From contig NW_026570728.1 of NCBI RefSeq assembly GCF_019649055.1, forward strand, positions 1-14,170: a DNA stretch of 14,170 bases. The letters run 5' to 3'. How positions within the stretch are numbered: position 1 is the stretch's first letter; each line of letters begins with the position of its first letter. This DNA comes from Paramacrobiotus metropolitanus (Eukaryota; Tardigrada; Eutardigrada; Parachela; Macrobiotidae). A program made the position numbers and the translations under genes. A model generated the notes under the pieces. It worked only from the letters and a program-made list of their open reading frames with translations. It ran no database searches and was not told the DNA's origin. Shown piece after piece: positions 5,841 through 13,000 of the stretch.

Positions 5841-8776
5841 GCGCCGGTGAGCCTACTGATCGTCCGGAACCGAAACCACCGGATATAGAGGAGCAAGGTG
5901 CTCCGCTGCAGGCAAGGACCGCAGCGAGAAAGGGATGCTGCGAAAGTAACGCAAAGACCCGGAAAAGAAATCCGAGGATTCGAGAAAGTAACTCGAAATC
6001 GAGCGAAGGGGCTCGTAAAGGTCAAGAGAAGGGTGTTAAAAGATTGCCGCAAGGACGGAAGAATTTGACCGAAAGGTCACCGCAGAAAGTAACTGCGGGA
6101 AGTCAAGAAAGTAACTTGACTCACCCGGGGCCGACCGAAAGGTCACCGCAGAAAGTAACTGCGGGGAACAGGGCTGATGGAAGGGCATCAACTCTGCATC
6201 CGGGACAGCAGAAAGTAACTGCAAATCAAGAAAGTCACGAAAGTAACGTGACGCTGCAAGGACAGCAGACCCAAAGGTCACCGCAGAAAGTAACTGCGAG
6301 TAAAGGTCACGAAAGTAACGTGACGCTGCAAGGACAGCAGACCCAAAGGTCACCGCAGAAAGTAACTGCGAGGAAGAGTGAAGCTACTCTGCGAAAGACG
6401 CAAGCGGAAATCTCAAGCGAAGAGGATGATGAAACACATCACGCGAGATTCCGAAAGTTCGTCGAAAATACGTTTGAAGTTGACGGAATGACCGTAACCG
6501 TGCAACGGACGCACGAAGGCGGTCCAGATAGACCGAAATTTCTCGAGCAGATGGCAAAAGTATTTCAAGCAAGAGCTGCCGAAAAAGATCACGGAAAGGC
6601 CGTGACTGCGCAAGGAGCGCAAGAGACCGAAAGGTCACCTCAAGCGAGAGTTGAAGAAGTGAAAGGTCACGAGAGATTGCCAGTGCAGCAGATTCAAGAG
6701 TCACTGAAAGAGAAAGGTCACGGTGAAGTCGCCGATGAACCGAAAGGTCAAGAAAGTAACTTGACTCTGCGAATGGCGCAGCAAACAGTGAAACAGAGCG
6801 AAGGGGCACAGCAAGTCTCAGATGACTCTCTCGATGAGGCAAACACTCTACAACAGAAGATGGAGTGGCAAAAAGTGGTTTACAGACCAAATGGACGACA
6901 CGGTATGTGGAAACCAGTTCCTCCGCCACAAAGGTCACCGCAAGATGTGAGAATTCCCAGAGAAGCTTACTGGGAAGAAAGAGAGAAACAAGATTGGCGG
7001 ATGAGAAAGCATCTCGAGGAAATGGTAAAAGCTTCACAACCGAAAGTTCAAGAGTACTGGAAAGAGAAGAACCAATGTGACGAAAATAACCGTCAGTTTC
7101 GAGAGCGGATTGAGAAGGGTGAATTACCGCCTCAGTATGGTGAGAAAGTGCCTTTACAAAGGTCAACAAATGGCGGATTTTTCATGTCAAGACCGGAAAG
7201 GTCACCGGACTTAGCGCAAACTCCGCAGAGGGAGAAGTCGTATGACATGACAGAGGCAATCCGGAATGACAATGAAAGGTCACCGCCAAGAACTGACGGA
7301 TTGTCATCTCAAATCGATCCAACTCGCACGAATAACGAAATTGCGAAGAAAATTACCGATTGGATGAAAGAAAACGACCATAAAATGGTTGTGTACGAAA
7401 GGTCACCAGAGAAGAAGAGTGAGGATGACGAGATGACCTTTGCGGATGAAATTACGCAAGAGATAATGGCAAAGTTGCAAGAAAAACCGTCCAAAGATGT
7501 GCGCAATGAAAGGTCACAATACGAAGTTATTGCGCAAGTGATAAAAGGTCACGAGAACGCACAAGAGAAGGGTTTAATGTGCGAAGTGGCAAAGGTCACG
7601 GGTAAAGAAAACGCTGCGAAGGAGCAGGCGAATGTCTTACCGAAATCAAAACGGATCGAAAAGTTCTCAGATGTGCGACCCGACGTACCGAAACGGATAG
7701 ATCGTTGGAGCTCAAAAGGTCTGATAGAGAGCAAGCACACTGCACCAATTCCAGTCAAGTGTCGAATAAGAGTCTTGAAACTCGAAGATGGAAATTTACC
7801 GAAACGAATAGAAGCTTACACCCACGAAGTCAAAATCGGAAATAAAAAGGTCATGGCAATGCTTGACACGGGCGCCGAGACGTCTTTGATTTGTCAACAG
7901 TTCTGTGAAAGGAATGGCCTCCAGACTGTAAGACTACCACCGAAAAAGAAGGTGATGATCAAAGGGATCAGCGGAACGTCAGGCTTCGAAGTAACGCACT
8001 ACTGCGTAGCACCAGTGACCTTAAGAAGGAAAACGAGTCAACACTCGTTTTACGTCAGACCAGCGTCAGACGATGTCCAAGTCTTACTGGGATTCGACTT
8101 CCTCGCAAAGAAATTCATCCTGATAGACGGGGATGACGAGGAAGAACGAGAAACTGAAGCTGAAGATGACGAGCCGAAATCCTCTGCAAAAGTCAATGCA
8201 GGAAAGGTCACCGAACTTCAACAAAGAAATAATTCGGGGCAAACGGCTATCCCAGTACCAGAGGCACAGGGATCGAAAGATAATAAACAAAACGAGAACG
8301 GTGAAAATCTAATCCCAGTACCAGAGGCACAGGGATTAAAAAAGGCTGAAAGAAGCAAAAGGTCACTGAAGTCGAAAGGGACACAAAGGTCACCAACGAT
8401 GGAACAAATCAAGATAATGCAAGCAGAAGCACTGATTGCAAAGAAACAGTCGCTAGTGCCAGGAATGGAGTGGTCAAGGCTACTCCCAGTACCAGAGGCA
8501 CTGGGCACGAGAATGGTTGGGCCCAGGACAGAGCCAGGACTGATGAACAGCGACGAAAGAGCACTATTCTCGGAAATACGAGATCAAGCCATAAAGCAAC
8601 TGGATGCAAGCCATAAAGCAACTGGATGCAAGGAAAACGGAGCATGCAAGGAAAATGGAGCACCCTCTTGCTTTATCACGTGGTTCGAAAAACGGAGCAC
8701 TTTCGAGCCGCGTGATAAGGCAAGAGGGCGGATGAAAGGTCGAGACACGCGCCTGCGCAGAGGTAGCAGAGAGTAG
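5771..8776 (+). CDS. Pol part 1: repeat-rich linker and aspartic protease
   Basis: This frame is reached from gag by the -1 shift at 5819-5825; the frame itself opens after TAA 5768-5770. The first start-like codon, TTG 6044, is probably unused. Counting from 6044, residues 1-580 are a hydrophilic linker dense in ERSP, KVTA, KGH and ESN words encoded by the hairpin and AGGTCA repeats. Retropepsin follows: catalytic D608-T609-G610 within LDTGAETS (7862-7885), and the flap-side/second motif LLGFDFL at about 681-687. Retropepsin works as a homodimer, cutting Gag and Pol in the particle. After it come three PVPEAQG repeats and a tandem-repeat/hairpin segment. It ends at TAG 8774-8776, with the +1 frame continuing from 8736. 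Confidence 0.85.
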   Translation, partial: LRPGEWCRSGARCAGSGKRSRSVGAGEPTDRPEPKPPDIEEQGAPLQARTAARKGCCESNAKTRKRNPRIRESNSKSSEGARKGQEKGVKRLPQGRKNLTERSPQKVTAGSQESNLTHPGPTERSPQKVTAGNRADGRASTLHPGQQKVTANQESHESNVTLQGQQTQRSPQKVTASKGHESNVTLQGQQTQRSPQKVTARKSEATLRKTQAEISSEEDDETHHARFRKFVENTFEVDGMTVTVQRTHEGGPDRPKFLEQMAKVFQARAAEKDHGKAVTAQGAQETERSPQARVEEVKGHERLPVQQIQESLKEKGHGEVADEPKGQESNLTLRMAQQTVKQSEGAQQVSDDSLDEANTLQQKMEWQKVVYRPNGRHGMWKPVPPPQRSPQDVRIPREAYWEEREKQDWRMRKHLEEMVKASQPKVQEYWKEKNQCDENNRQFRERIEKGELPPQYGEKVPLQRSTNGGFFMSRPERSPDLAQTPQREKSYDMTEAIRNDNERSPPRTDGLSSQIDPTRTNNEIAKKITDWMKENDHKMVVYERSPEKKSEDDEMTFADEITQEIMAKLQEKPSKDVRNERSQYEVIAQVIKGHENAQEKGLMCEVAKVTGKENAAKEQANVLPKSKRIEKFSDVRPDVPKRIDRWSSKGLIESKHTAPIPVKCRIRVLKLEDGNLPKRIEAYTHEVKIGNKKVMAMLDTGAETSLICQQFCERNGLQTVRLPPKKKVMIKGISGTSGFEVTHYCVAPVTLRRKTSQHSFYVRPASDDVQVLLGFDFLAKKFILIDGDDEEERETEAEDDEPKSSAKVNAGKVTELQQRNNSGQTAIPVPEAQGSKDNKQNENGENLIPVPEAQGLKKAERSKRSLKSKGTQRSPTMEQIKIMQAEALIAKKQSLVPGMEWSRLLPVPEALGTRMVGPRTEPGLMNSDERALFSEIRDQAIKQLDASHKATGCKENGACKENGAPSCFITWFEKRSTFEPRDKARGRMKGRDTRLRRGSRE
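5798..6402 (+). other. Near-continuous string of small RNA hairpins
   Basis: About 24 short perfect stem-loops follow one another, covering about two thirds of 605 bases. Examples with loops: 5798-5812 GGCGC/GCGCC, AAGGT; 5863-5883 TCCGG/CCGGA; 5890-5904 GGAGC/GCTCC, AAGGT; 5905-5925 GCTGC/GCAGC; 6000-6015 CGAGC/GCTCG, GAAGGG; 6066-6079 TGACC/GGTCA, GAAA; 6133-6144 GACC/GGTC, GAAA; 6175-6190 TGATG/CATCA, GAAGGG; 6254-6268 and 6326-6340 CTGC/GCAG, AAGGACA; 6390-6402 TGCG/CGCA, AAAGA. The AAAGTAA family is interleaved with these. Stems vary, loops stay purine-rich. The same strand encodes the linker ahead of protease. Confidence 0.75.
5819..5861 (+). promoter_or_regulatory. Predicted -1 ribosomal frameshift signal, gag to pol
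   Basis: The heptamer GGGAAAC at 5819-5825 fits X XXY YYZ exactly in the gag frame (G GGA AAC); the same heptamer serves gag-pro in some betaretroviruses. Eight bases later a 9-bp stem begins: TCAGTAGGC (5834-5842) pairs with GCCTACTGA (5851-5859) around an 8-nt loop, and it can extend by a G-T and a G-C pair to 5832/5861. The gag stop 5838-5840 lies inside the stem. The -1 frame is open from 5771 to 8776 and carries protease. Loop bases CCGGT (5844-5848) could pair with ACCGG (5878-5882) to form a pseudoknot; this last point is speculative. Confidence 0.85.
5939..6765 (+). repeat. Family of 12 hairpins with loop AAAG[T/A]AA
   Basis: Each has a perfect stem around a 7-nt loop. Positions and 5' stems: 5939 TGCG; 5960 CGGA (loop AAAGAAA); 5979 TTCGAG; 6080 CCGCAG; 6101 AGTCAAG; 6146 CCGCAG; 6208 GCAG; 6234 GTCACG; 6282 CGCAG; 6306 GTCACG; 6354 CGCAG; 6747 GTCAAG (ends 6765). 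The 3' arm is the exact reverse complement in all twelve. Every AAAGTAA I found in the window sits in such a stem. The loop is read as E-S-N in some copies and K-V-T in others, so the protein does not explain it. Confidence 0.85.
6589..6636 (+). other. Three back-to-back hairpins
   Basis: 6589-6605 is TCACGG/CCGTGA with loop AAAGG. 6607-6621 is TGCGC/GCGCA with loop AAGGA. 6625-6636 is GACC/GGTC with loop GAAA. Further members lie at 6719-6733 (CGGTG/CGCCG with one wobble) and 6767-6781 (CTGCG/CGCAG, loop AATGG). 6403-6588 shows none, so the array is patchy. Confidence 0.7.
8249..8505 (+). repeat. Three copies of a GTACC-AGA-GGCAC hairpin
   Basis: The shared core GTACC AGA GGCAC (A-C mismatch) sits on stems that differ: 8249-8273 ATCCC/GGGAT, 8310-8338 TAATCCC/GGGATTA, and 8485-8505 CCCAGT/ACTGGG. 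In the third copy an A-A mismatch of the first two becomes an A-T pair. A decayed fourth copy starts near 10074 in the RT-containing ORF. Protein readings are variants of PVPEAQG. Confidence 0.7.
8585..8663 (+). repeat. 22-bp and 18-bp tandem duplications
   Basis: A 22-bp unit beginning CAAGCCATAAAG occurs twice in perfect tandem (8585-8606, 8607-8628). An 18-bp unit beginning GCAAGGAAAA follows twice with two differences (8628-8645, 8646-8663). Because 22 is not a multiple of three, the first pair is read in two frames and shifts downstream reading by +1. Confidence 0.85.
8663..8728 (+). other. 28-bp hairpin after protease
   Basis: The left arm at 8663-8690 pairs over its full 28 bases with 8701-8728. 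The loop is AACGGAGCAC. The only three non-Watson-Crick positions are all T on the left against G on the right, which stay paired as G-U in RNA but would be mismatches in DNA cruciforms. That asymmetry favours an RNA role. It is followed by the 41-nt repeat at 8766. Confidence 0.85.
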
Positions 8777-9572
8777 TCGTCGTCTTACTTCCGAACCACG
8801 CTCTGCAGATGAAGAAATCGAAGTCATCGAAATATCATCAGATAACAGCGTAATCGAATTCATAAACGATGACGAATGGACAGATACCGATTCCGGAGAA
8901 ACGGATAAGCGAGTTATCGTCCGTCCTGAACCGAGACAACGGATGCCGGAAGGGAACAATCGCGTCATTTCCCGCAAACCAAGAGAATGGACTGCGGAAG
9001 AGAGAGCAACCTCTTGCCATCACGATTGGCACGACAGCGATGACCTTTCGATAGCGCGACCTCAAGAAAGATGTGCAAAATGCATGCAAGAAATGACACA
9101 AGATGACCTTTCGGAATGGCCGAAATGCAATGCAGCAATTGCGCGTCATAAAAGACAAGAAGAAATAGAGGTCAAGTCGATTATGAGAACACTTCCCATG
9201 CCGGAACTGTCAAAAGCAACTTACCTTTGGCAATGTTATCGAGAATGGTTATCGGTAGTTAAGAACTACATCATCTCCAGAGGAAAGTGGCTCCATCATT
9301 GGCAGCAAGAAGCGGATAACTTCATTCCCGAAAAGGCGGATAAAAGCGACCCGTGGTATACAAACCCGATTACAAAGCTCGACAGAGAAAGGCGACGAGC
9401 AATGGAAGAGAACGAAATATGGGAGCAAGCGAGAGTTGACTTATTTTGGGAATTCAGAGTCAATTATCTATGGAAAGGTCAAGGACGAGCAATCATTTTC
9501 CCAATCGGACTCGGCACAGTAGTGTACGAATTATTTGACCTTTACCAGGCCTGCCTCAAAAGGGAAATTTAA
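8736..9572 (+). CDS. Unrecognised domain between protease and RT, first part
   Basis: The frame opens after TGA 8733-8735 and ends at TAA 9570-9572; ATG 8943 is the first methionine but probably not a true start. The first 90 codons are acidic and serine-rich. From about 9019 a Cys/His cluster appears: C-H-H, then R-C-A-K-C, then C and H about 14 and 21 residues later, which could bind zinc. The part from about 9180 to 9550 is tryptophan- and tyrosine-rich and looks globular and helical. I recognise no family. Position suggests a Pol domain peculiar to this lineage. The reading continues in the -1 frame at about 9566, where one base seems to be missing near an A/G run. Confidence 0.55.
   Translation, partial: KVETRACAEVAESSRRLTSEPRSADEEIEVIEISSDNSVIEFINDDEWTDTDSGETDKRVIVRPEPRQRMPEGNNRVISRKPREWTAEERATSCHHDWHDSDDLSIARPQERCAKCMQEMTQDDLSEWPKCNAAIARHKRQEEIEVKSIMRTLPMPELSKATYLWQCYREWLSVVKNYIISRGKWLHHWQQEADNFIPEKADKSDPWYTNPITKLDRERRRAMEENEIWEQARVDLFWEFRVNYLWKGQGRAIIFPIGLGTVVYELFDLYQACLKREI
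8766..8806 (+). repeat. 41-nt repeat, copy 1
   Basis: This matches 12784-12824 at 37 of 41 positions. GCAGAG and CTCTGC at its ends can pair. It reads as AESSRRLTSEPRSA in the + frame of the downstream ORF. Confidence 0.8.
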
Positions 9573-10033
9573 GAGAATGGAACAAACAATGGGGCAAAAT
9601 CCTCGAAGAAGTACCGATATATACAGGAGAAATCCCTGAATTAAAGGTCACGCGAAAAAGACGCGAACTCGGATTATTTGGCTATCTGAGAAAAAAGGTG
9701 ACCTTTGCACCAGATCCAGATGGAGTGGAGTATCCCGAAAGAGGCGGAGATACTTGGTGCATGTATGAGACGGTACCGAACAATGACTGGACTACAGAAG
9801 AACTGATGGCAAATTGCGTCTTTATCGGCGATAAGAGACCGAAAGGTCACAGCACAAGCGCTGAAAAGAAAAGCGGCACAAGCGCCGAAGAAGAAAAGAA
9901 CAAAGATAACGGCACAAGCGCCGAAGAAACCAAAGAAAAGAACAAGAGGTCAGCACAAGTGCTGCTCAAGAAAACGGCACAGGCGCCGAAGAAGAGGAAC
10001 CAACGCACACGGCGTATGAGTTGGCTCAGATGA
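9566..10033 (+). CDS. Unrecognised domain between protease and RT, second part
   Basis: This continues the previous ORF in the -1 frame. Up to about 9835 it looks globular, with several W, Y, F and G residues and a PDPDG turn. From 9850 it becomes a low-complexity E/K linker with GTSAEE repeats. Beyond about 9945 this frame is probably not the one used: the +2-relative frame that opens at 9910 carries the same GTSAEE-type repeat into RT. A missing base in the A-rich run at 9925-9946 would explain the switch. Confidence 0.5.
   Translation, partial: NLREWNKQWGKILEEVPIYTGEIPELKVTRKRRELGLFGYLRKKVTFAPDPDGVEYPERGGDTWCMYETVPNNDWTTEELMANCVFIGDKRPKGHSTSAEKKSGTSAEEEKNKDNGTSAEETKEKNKRSAQVLLKKTAQAPKKRNQRTRRMSWLR
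9850..9988 (+). repeat. Five hairpins with loop ACA[A/G]G[C/T]
   Basis: Stem CAGC/GCTG occurs at 9850-9863 and 9951-9964. Stem CGGC/GCCG occurs at 9874-9887, 9910-9923 and 9975-9988. Loops are ACAAGC, ACAAGC, ACAAGC, ACAAGT and ACAGGC in order of position. Stem pairs switch between A-T and G-C together. A shorter relative, GGC/GCC with ACAAGC, is in the leader at 555-566. Confidence 0.7.
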
Positions 10034-13000
10034 TCAAGGAACTGAACCAGGCGTTTCGGGATAAGGAAAACGGAATCCCGGTAACAGAGGCAAAAAAGGC
10101 TCAAATGTCGCCGCAAGAGAAGAAAGCAGCGTCGTTAGTGGCTTCACTACAAAGGTCACTCGGTAACGGTGAGGAAGGGCCACCAACCGAGAAGAACGAA
10201 AGGTCACTAAACGCGATGCTGGAAGAGGAGCCAGAAAGGTCAGTTCCGAAAGTTGACGAAGGGTCACCTGAAACTGGCGAGGAAGGGCCGCCAGTTGGAA
10301 AAGCAAAAAGGTCACAGAATACCGCTCAAGTAGATGATAGCTCGGAAGACGATGAAAGGGATAGGTCACGAGCAAGGATTCGTGCAACACGAACAAATCC
10401 GAGGATAGCAGCACGAAACGGACGAAAGTCCAAGGAAACGGACAAACCTCTGCCCGAAAAGCGAAAAGCGAAAAAACTTAGCGCTCCCAAGGATGAAGGC
10501 GATGACCTTTCAACAGAAAGTGAAGACGAGGGTGTCGATGAACGACCAATCGGAAAAAGGAGTGAAGGTCAAGCGCTTGAGGTTAATAATAGCAGCGAAT
10601 CCGACTCGGAATTCTCGAGCACAAGTGACAACTCGACCACTTCTGAAGATTCTGGAGTGAGTGACCTTTCGGATCAAGAAGATCTGCTTGACCTCGACGA
10701 AGACGATGAAAAGAACGAACAACAAGAGAAAGAGATCATTGTTCGAAGAATTAAAGTGCAGAAAGCAAGAATCCCAGAAGGAGCGATCAAGGTTTACAGC
10801 GATCAACGAGTTAAGCTGAGACCAAACCTTGGCACTCGCGTGAAGGTCAAGATGGGCGTTCATGTGCCACGGAATCAGAAGCTGATGTATACAGCAACTC
10901 CTCAAAAGGATAATGAAGTCCAACCGAGAACGGGAGTCACGGACCATAACGGCACTCGATTCGAAATCATTATCGAAAACCGAAGCAAAAGCCGAAAGAC
11001 CGTAAGGAAGGGCCAATTTCTCGGTTACGTAGAACATTACGAACACCTCGAGAATGTAAAGGTCAACTCGGCTACTGTCGTGAAAAACATCCTTGAAGAT
11101 CCCGAAGTGGACGCAAAGACGAAAGAAGAACTGAACGACATAATTGAAAGATTAAAGTTAGGACCAGACCTAACTGAGGAACAAAAGAATGACGTGCGAA
11201 ACGCATTTTGGGAGTTTTGGAAAGTTCTCCCCACGTCAAAGAAACCGTATGGCGACGTCAAAGGGGTAACGCACACTATTGACACAGCCGATGCCAAACC
11301 GGTTAAATGCAATCCAGCAAGAACAAGTTGGAAAGGTCGTGAATTCATCACAAAGCACATCGAAGAGATGCTACAGCAAGATGTTATTGAACCATCCGAT
11401 GCGGAATGGAGTTTTCCGGTCGTACTCGCCGCAAAGAAGAATGGCGACGGAACTATGGGAACAAGATTCTGCGTCAATTACATTTTGCTGAACAAGCTGA
11501 CGAAAAAGAACAACTATCCACTGCCGAACCCAGACGAACTGCTTGACGCATGCGCGGGAAACAAGTACTACGGCAAGATGGACTTACAAAGTGGCTTCTG
11601 GCAGATCCCAATGGATCCAGCCTCGAAAGATAAGACAACTTTCGTCACGCAGGACGGAATGTTCCGTTTCAAAAGAATGCCTTTTGGAGTCTGCAATGGA
11701 CCTGCGACCTTTCAACTTTGTATGGATAAAGTCTTGTCGAACGCAAAGAGAATGGGATGCGTTTTCGGCTATATCGATGACGTGATCTTCGCAGGGAAGA
11801 CCTGGGAGATCTTCATGCAGAACTTAAGGAACGTCCTCCAAAGTTTAGTCGACGCAGGCTTCACAATTAAGCCGACGAAATGCGAATTTGGCATGCGCGA
11901 AATGGGATTCCTGGGGCATATCCTCAGCGAGAATGGTATTAAAATGGATCCCGAAAAGGTCATGGCAGTTAATGGCCAAAAGAAACCGACAACTGAACGG
12001 CAGTTAAGGTCATTCCTCGGATTAGCGAACTATTACCGAAAGTTCATCCTTGGATACGCGCAAAAGACGGCGCATCTCTACGAATTGCTAAGACATGACA
12101 AGAACATCAAAAGAGATTGGTCAGCAATCCATGACCAAGAATTCAATGACCTTAAAGAAGCGCTATGCAAGGATCCAGTATTAAAGAAGTTCGATCCGAC
12201 AAAGCCGACAGTGATCGAGTGCGACGCATCAAAGGAAGGGCTAGGTGCGATCTTGTCCCAAGATGGACATCCCATTGCATACGCGAGCCGCGTTTTGCAT
12301 GGAGCGGAAAAGAATTACGGAGTAACAGAATGGGAATGTCTGGCGGTAGTCTTCGCCGTCAGAAAGTTCAAGTCGTACATCGACTACTCCGAATTCACAG
12401 TGAGAACGGATCACAAAGCTTTGACGAACCTTTTAAGGTCGGAGTCGAACAAGTCATGCATGAATCCCCGATTGACAAGATGGGCATTGGCACTGCAAGG
12501 TCACCGATTCAAGATCGAATACAAGCCGGGCAAATACTGCGACAACGCAGATGCCCTTTCAAGAGCGCCAATTGAAGGTCCCACTTGCAACGAAGAAGAG
12601 TACGACGAAATCCCAAACTTCGAAGATTACAAGAACGAACTCAACAGAGAAGAACCTCCGATTGAAGTTTGGCAACTTTTCGTGCAACTAGCTGAAGAAA
12701 GGGAAGAAAGGCTGAAGGCCGACATGAGAAGGGTTGTGTCGGAAGAGAAAGGAAGCGGAGATATGCGCTCGAGCATAAACGAAGCAGAGCGTAGTCGTCG
12801 CCTTACTTTCGAACCCCGCTCTGCTACCAAGATAAAGGTCAACAGGGTGAGAAAAGAAGCTTCCGAACGAAAAGATGGAAAGGTCACGAAAGACGGTCAG
12901 AAAATGGTAGACCAGAATGACCTTCGCGAAGCAGAAATTCTCTCCGAATACATTCCGGAAGAGTGTCCCATCAGATTGCTGAGATTCCCAAAGAAAATCG

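Noticed and set aside
5185-5850. Long open frames on both strands across the glycine-rich repeat (also 5229-5831 on the - strand)
   Set aside because: They are shadows of the GQGG repeat: periodic low-complexity translations (KVA.., LATLT..) in the wrong frames.
5939-6370. CRISPR-like array (short repeats at fairly regular spacing)
   Set aside because: Only the loop is constant, stems differ, spacers are irregular and coding, and the setting is a eukaryotic retroelement.
6384-7169. 261-codon open frame on the - strand
   Set aside because: It lies opposite the Pol linker, whose repeats and low stop content create it; nothing recognisable.
12783-12828. tRNA-like 3' end (TTCGAAC followed by a pairing acceptor-like arm and ACCA)
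   Set aside because: There is no T stem, D arm or anticodon arm and only about 43 bases; the sequence is coding and repeated at 8766, so it is treated as a repeat hairpin.
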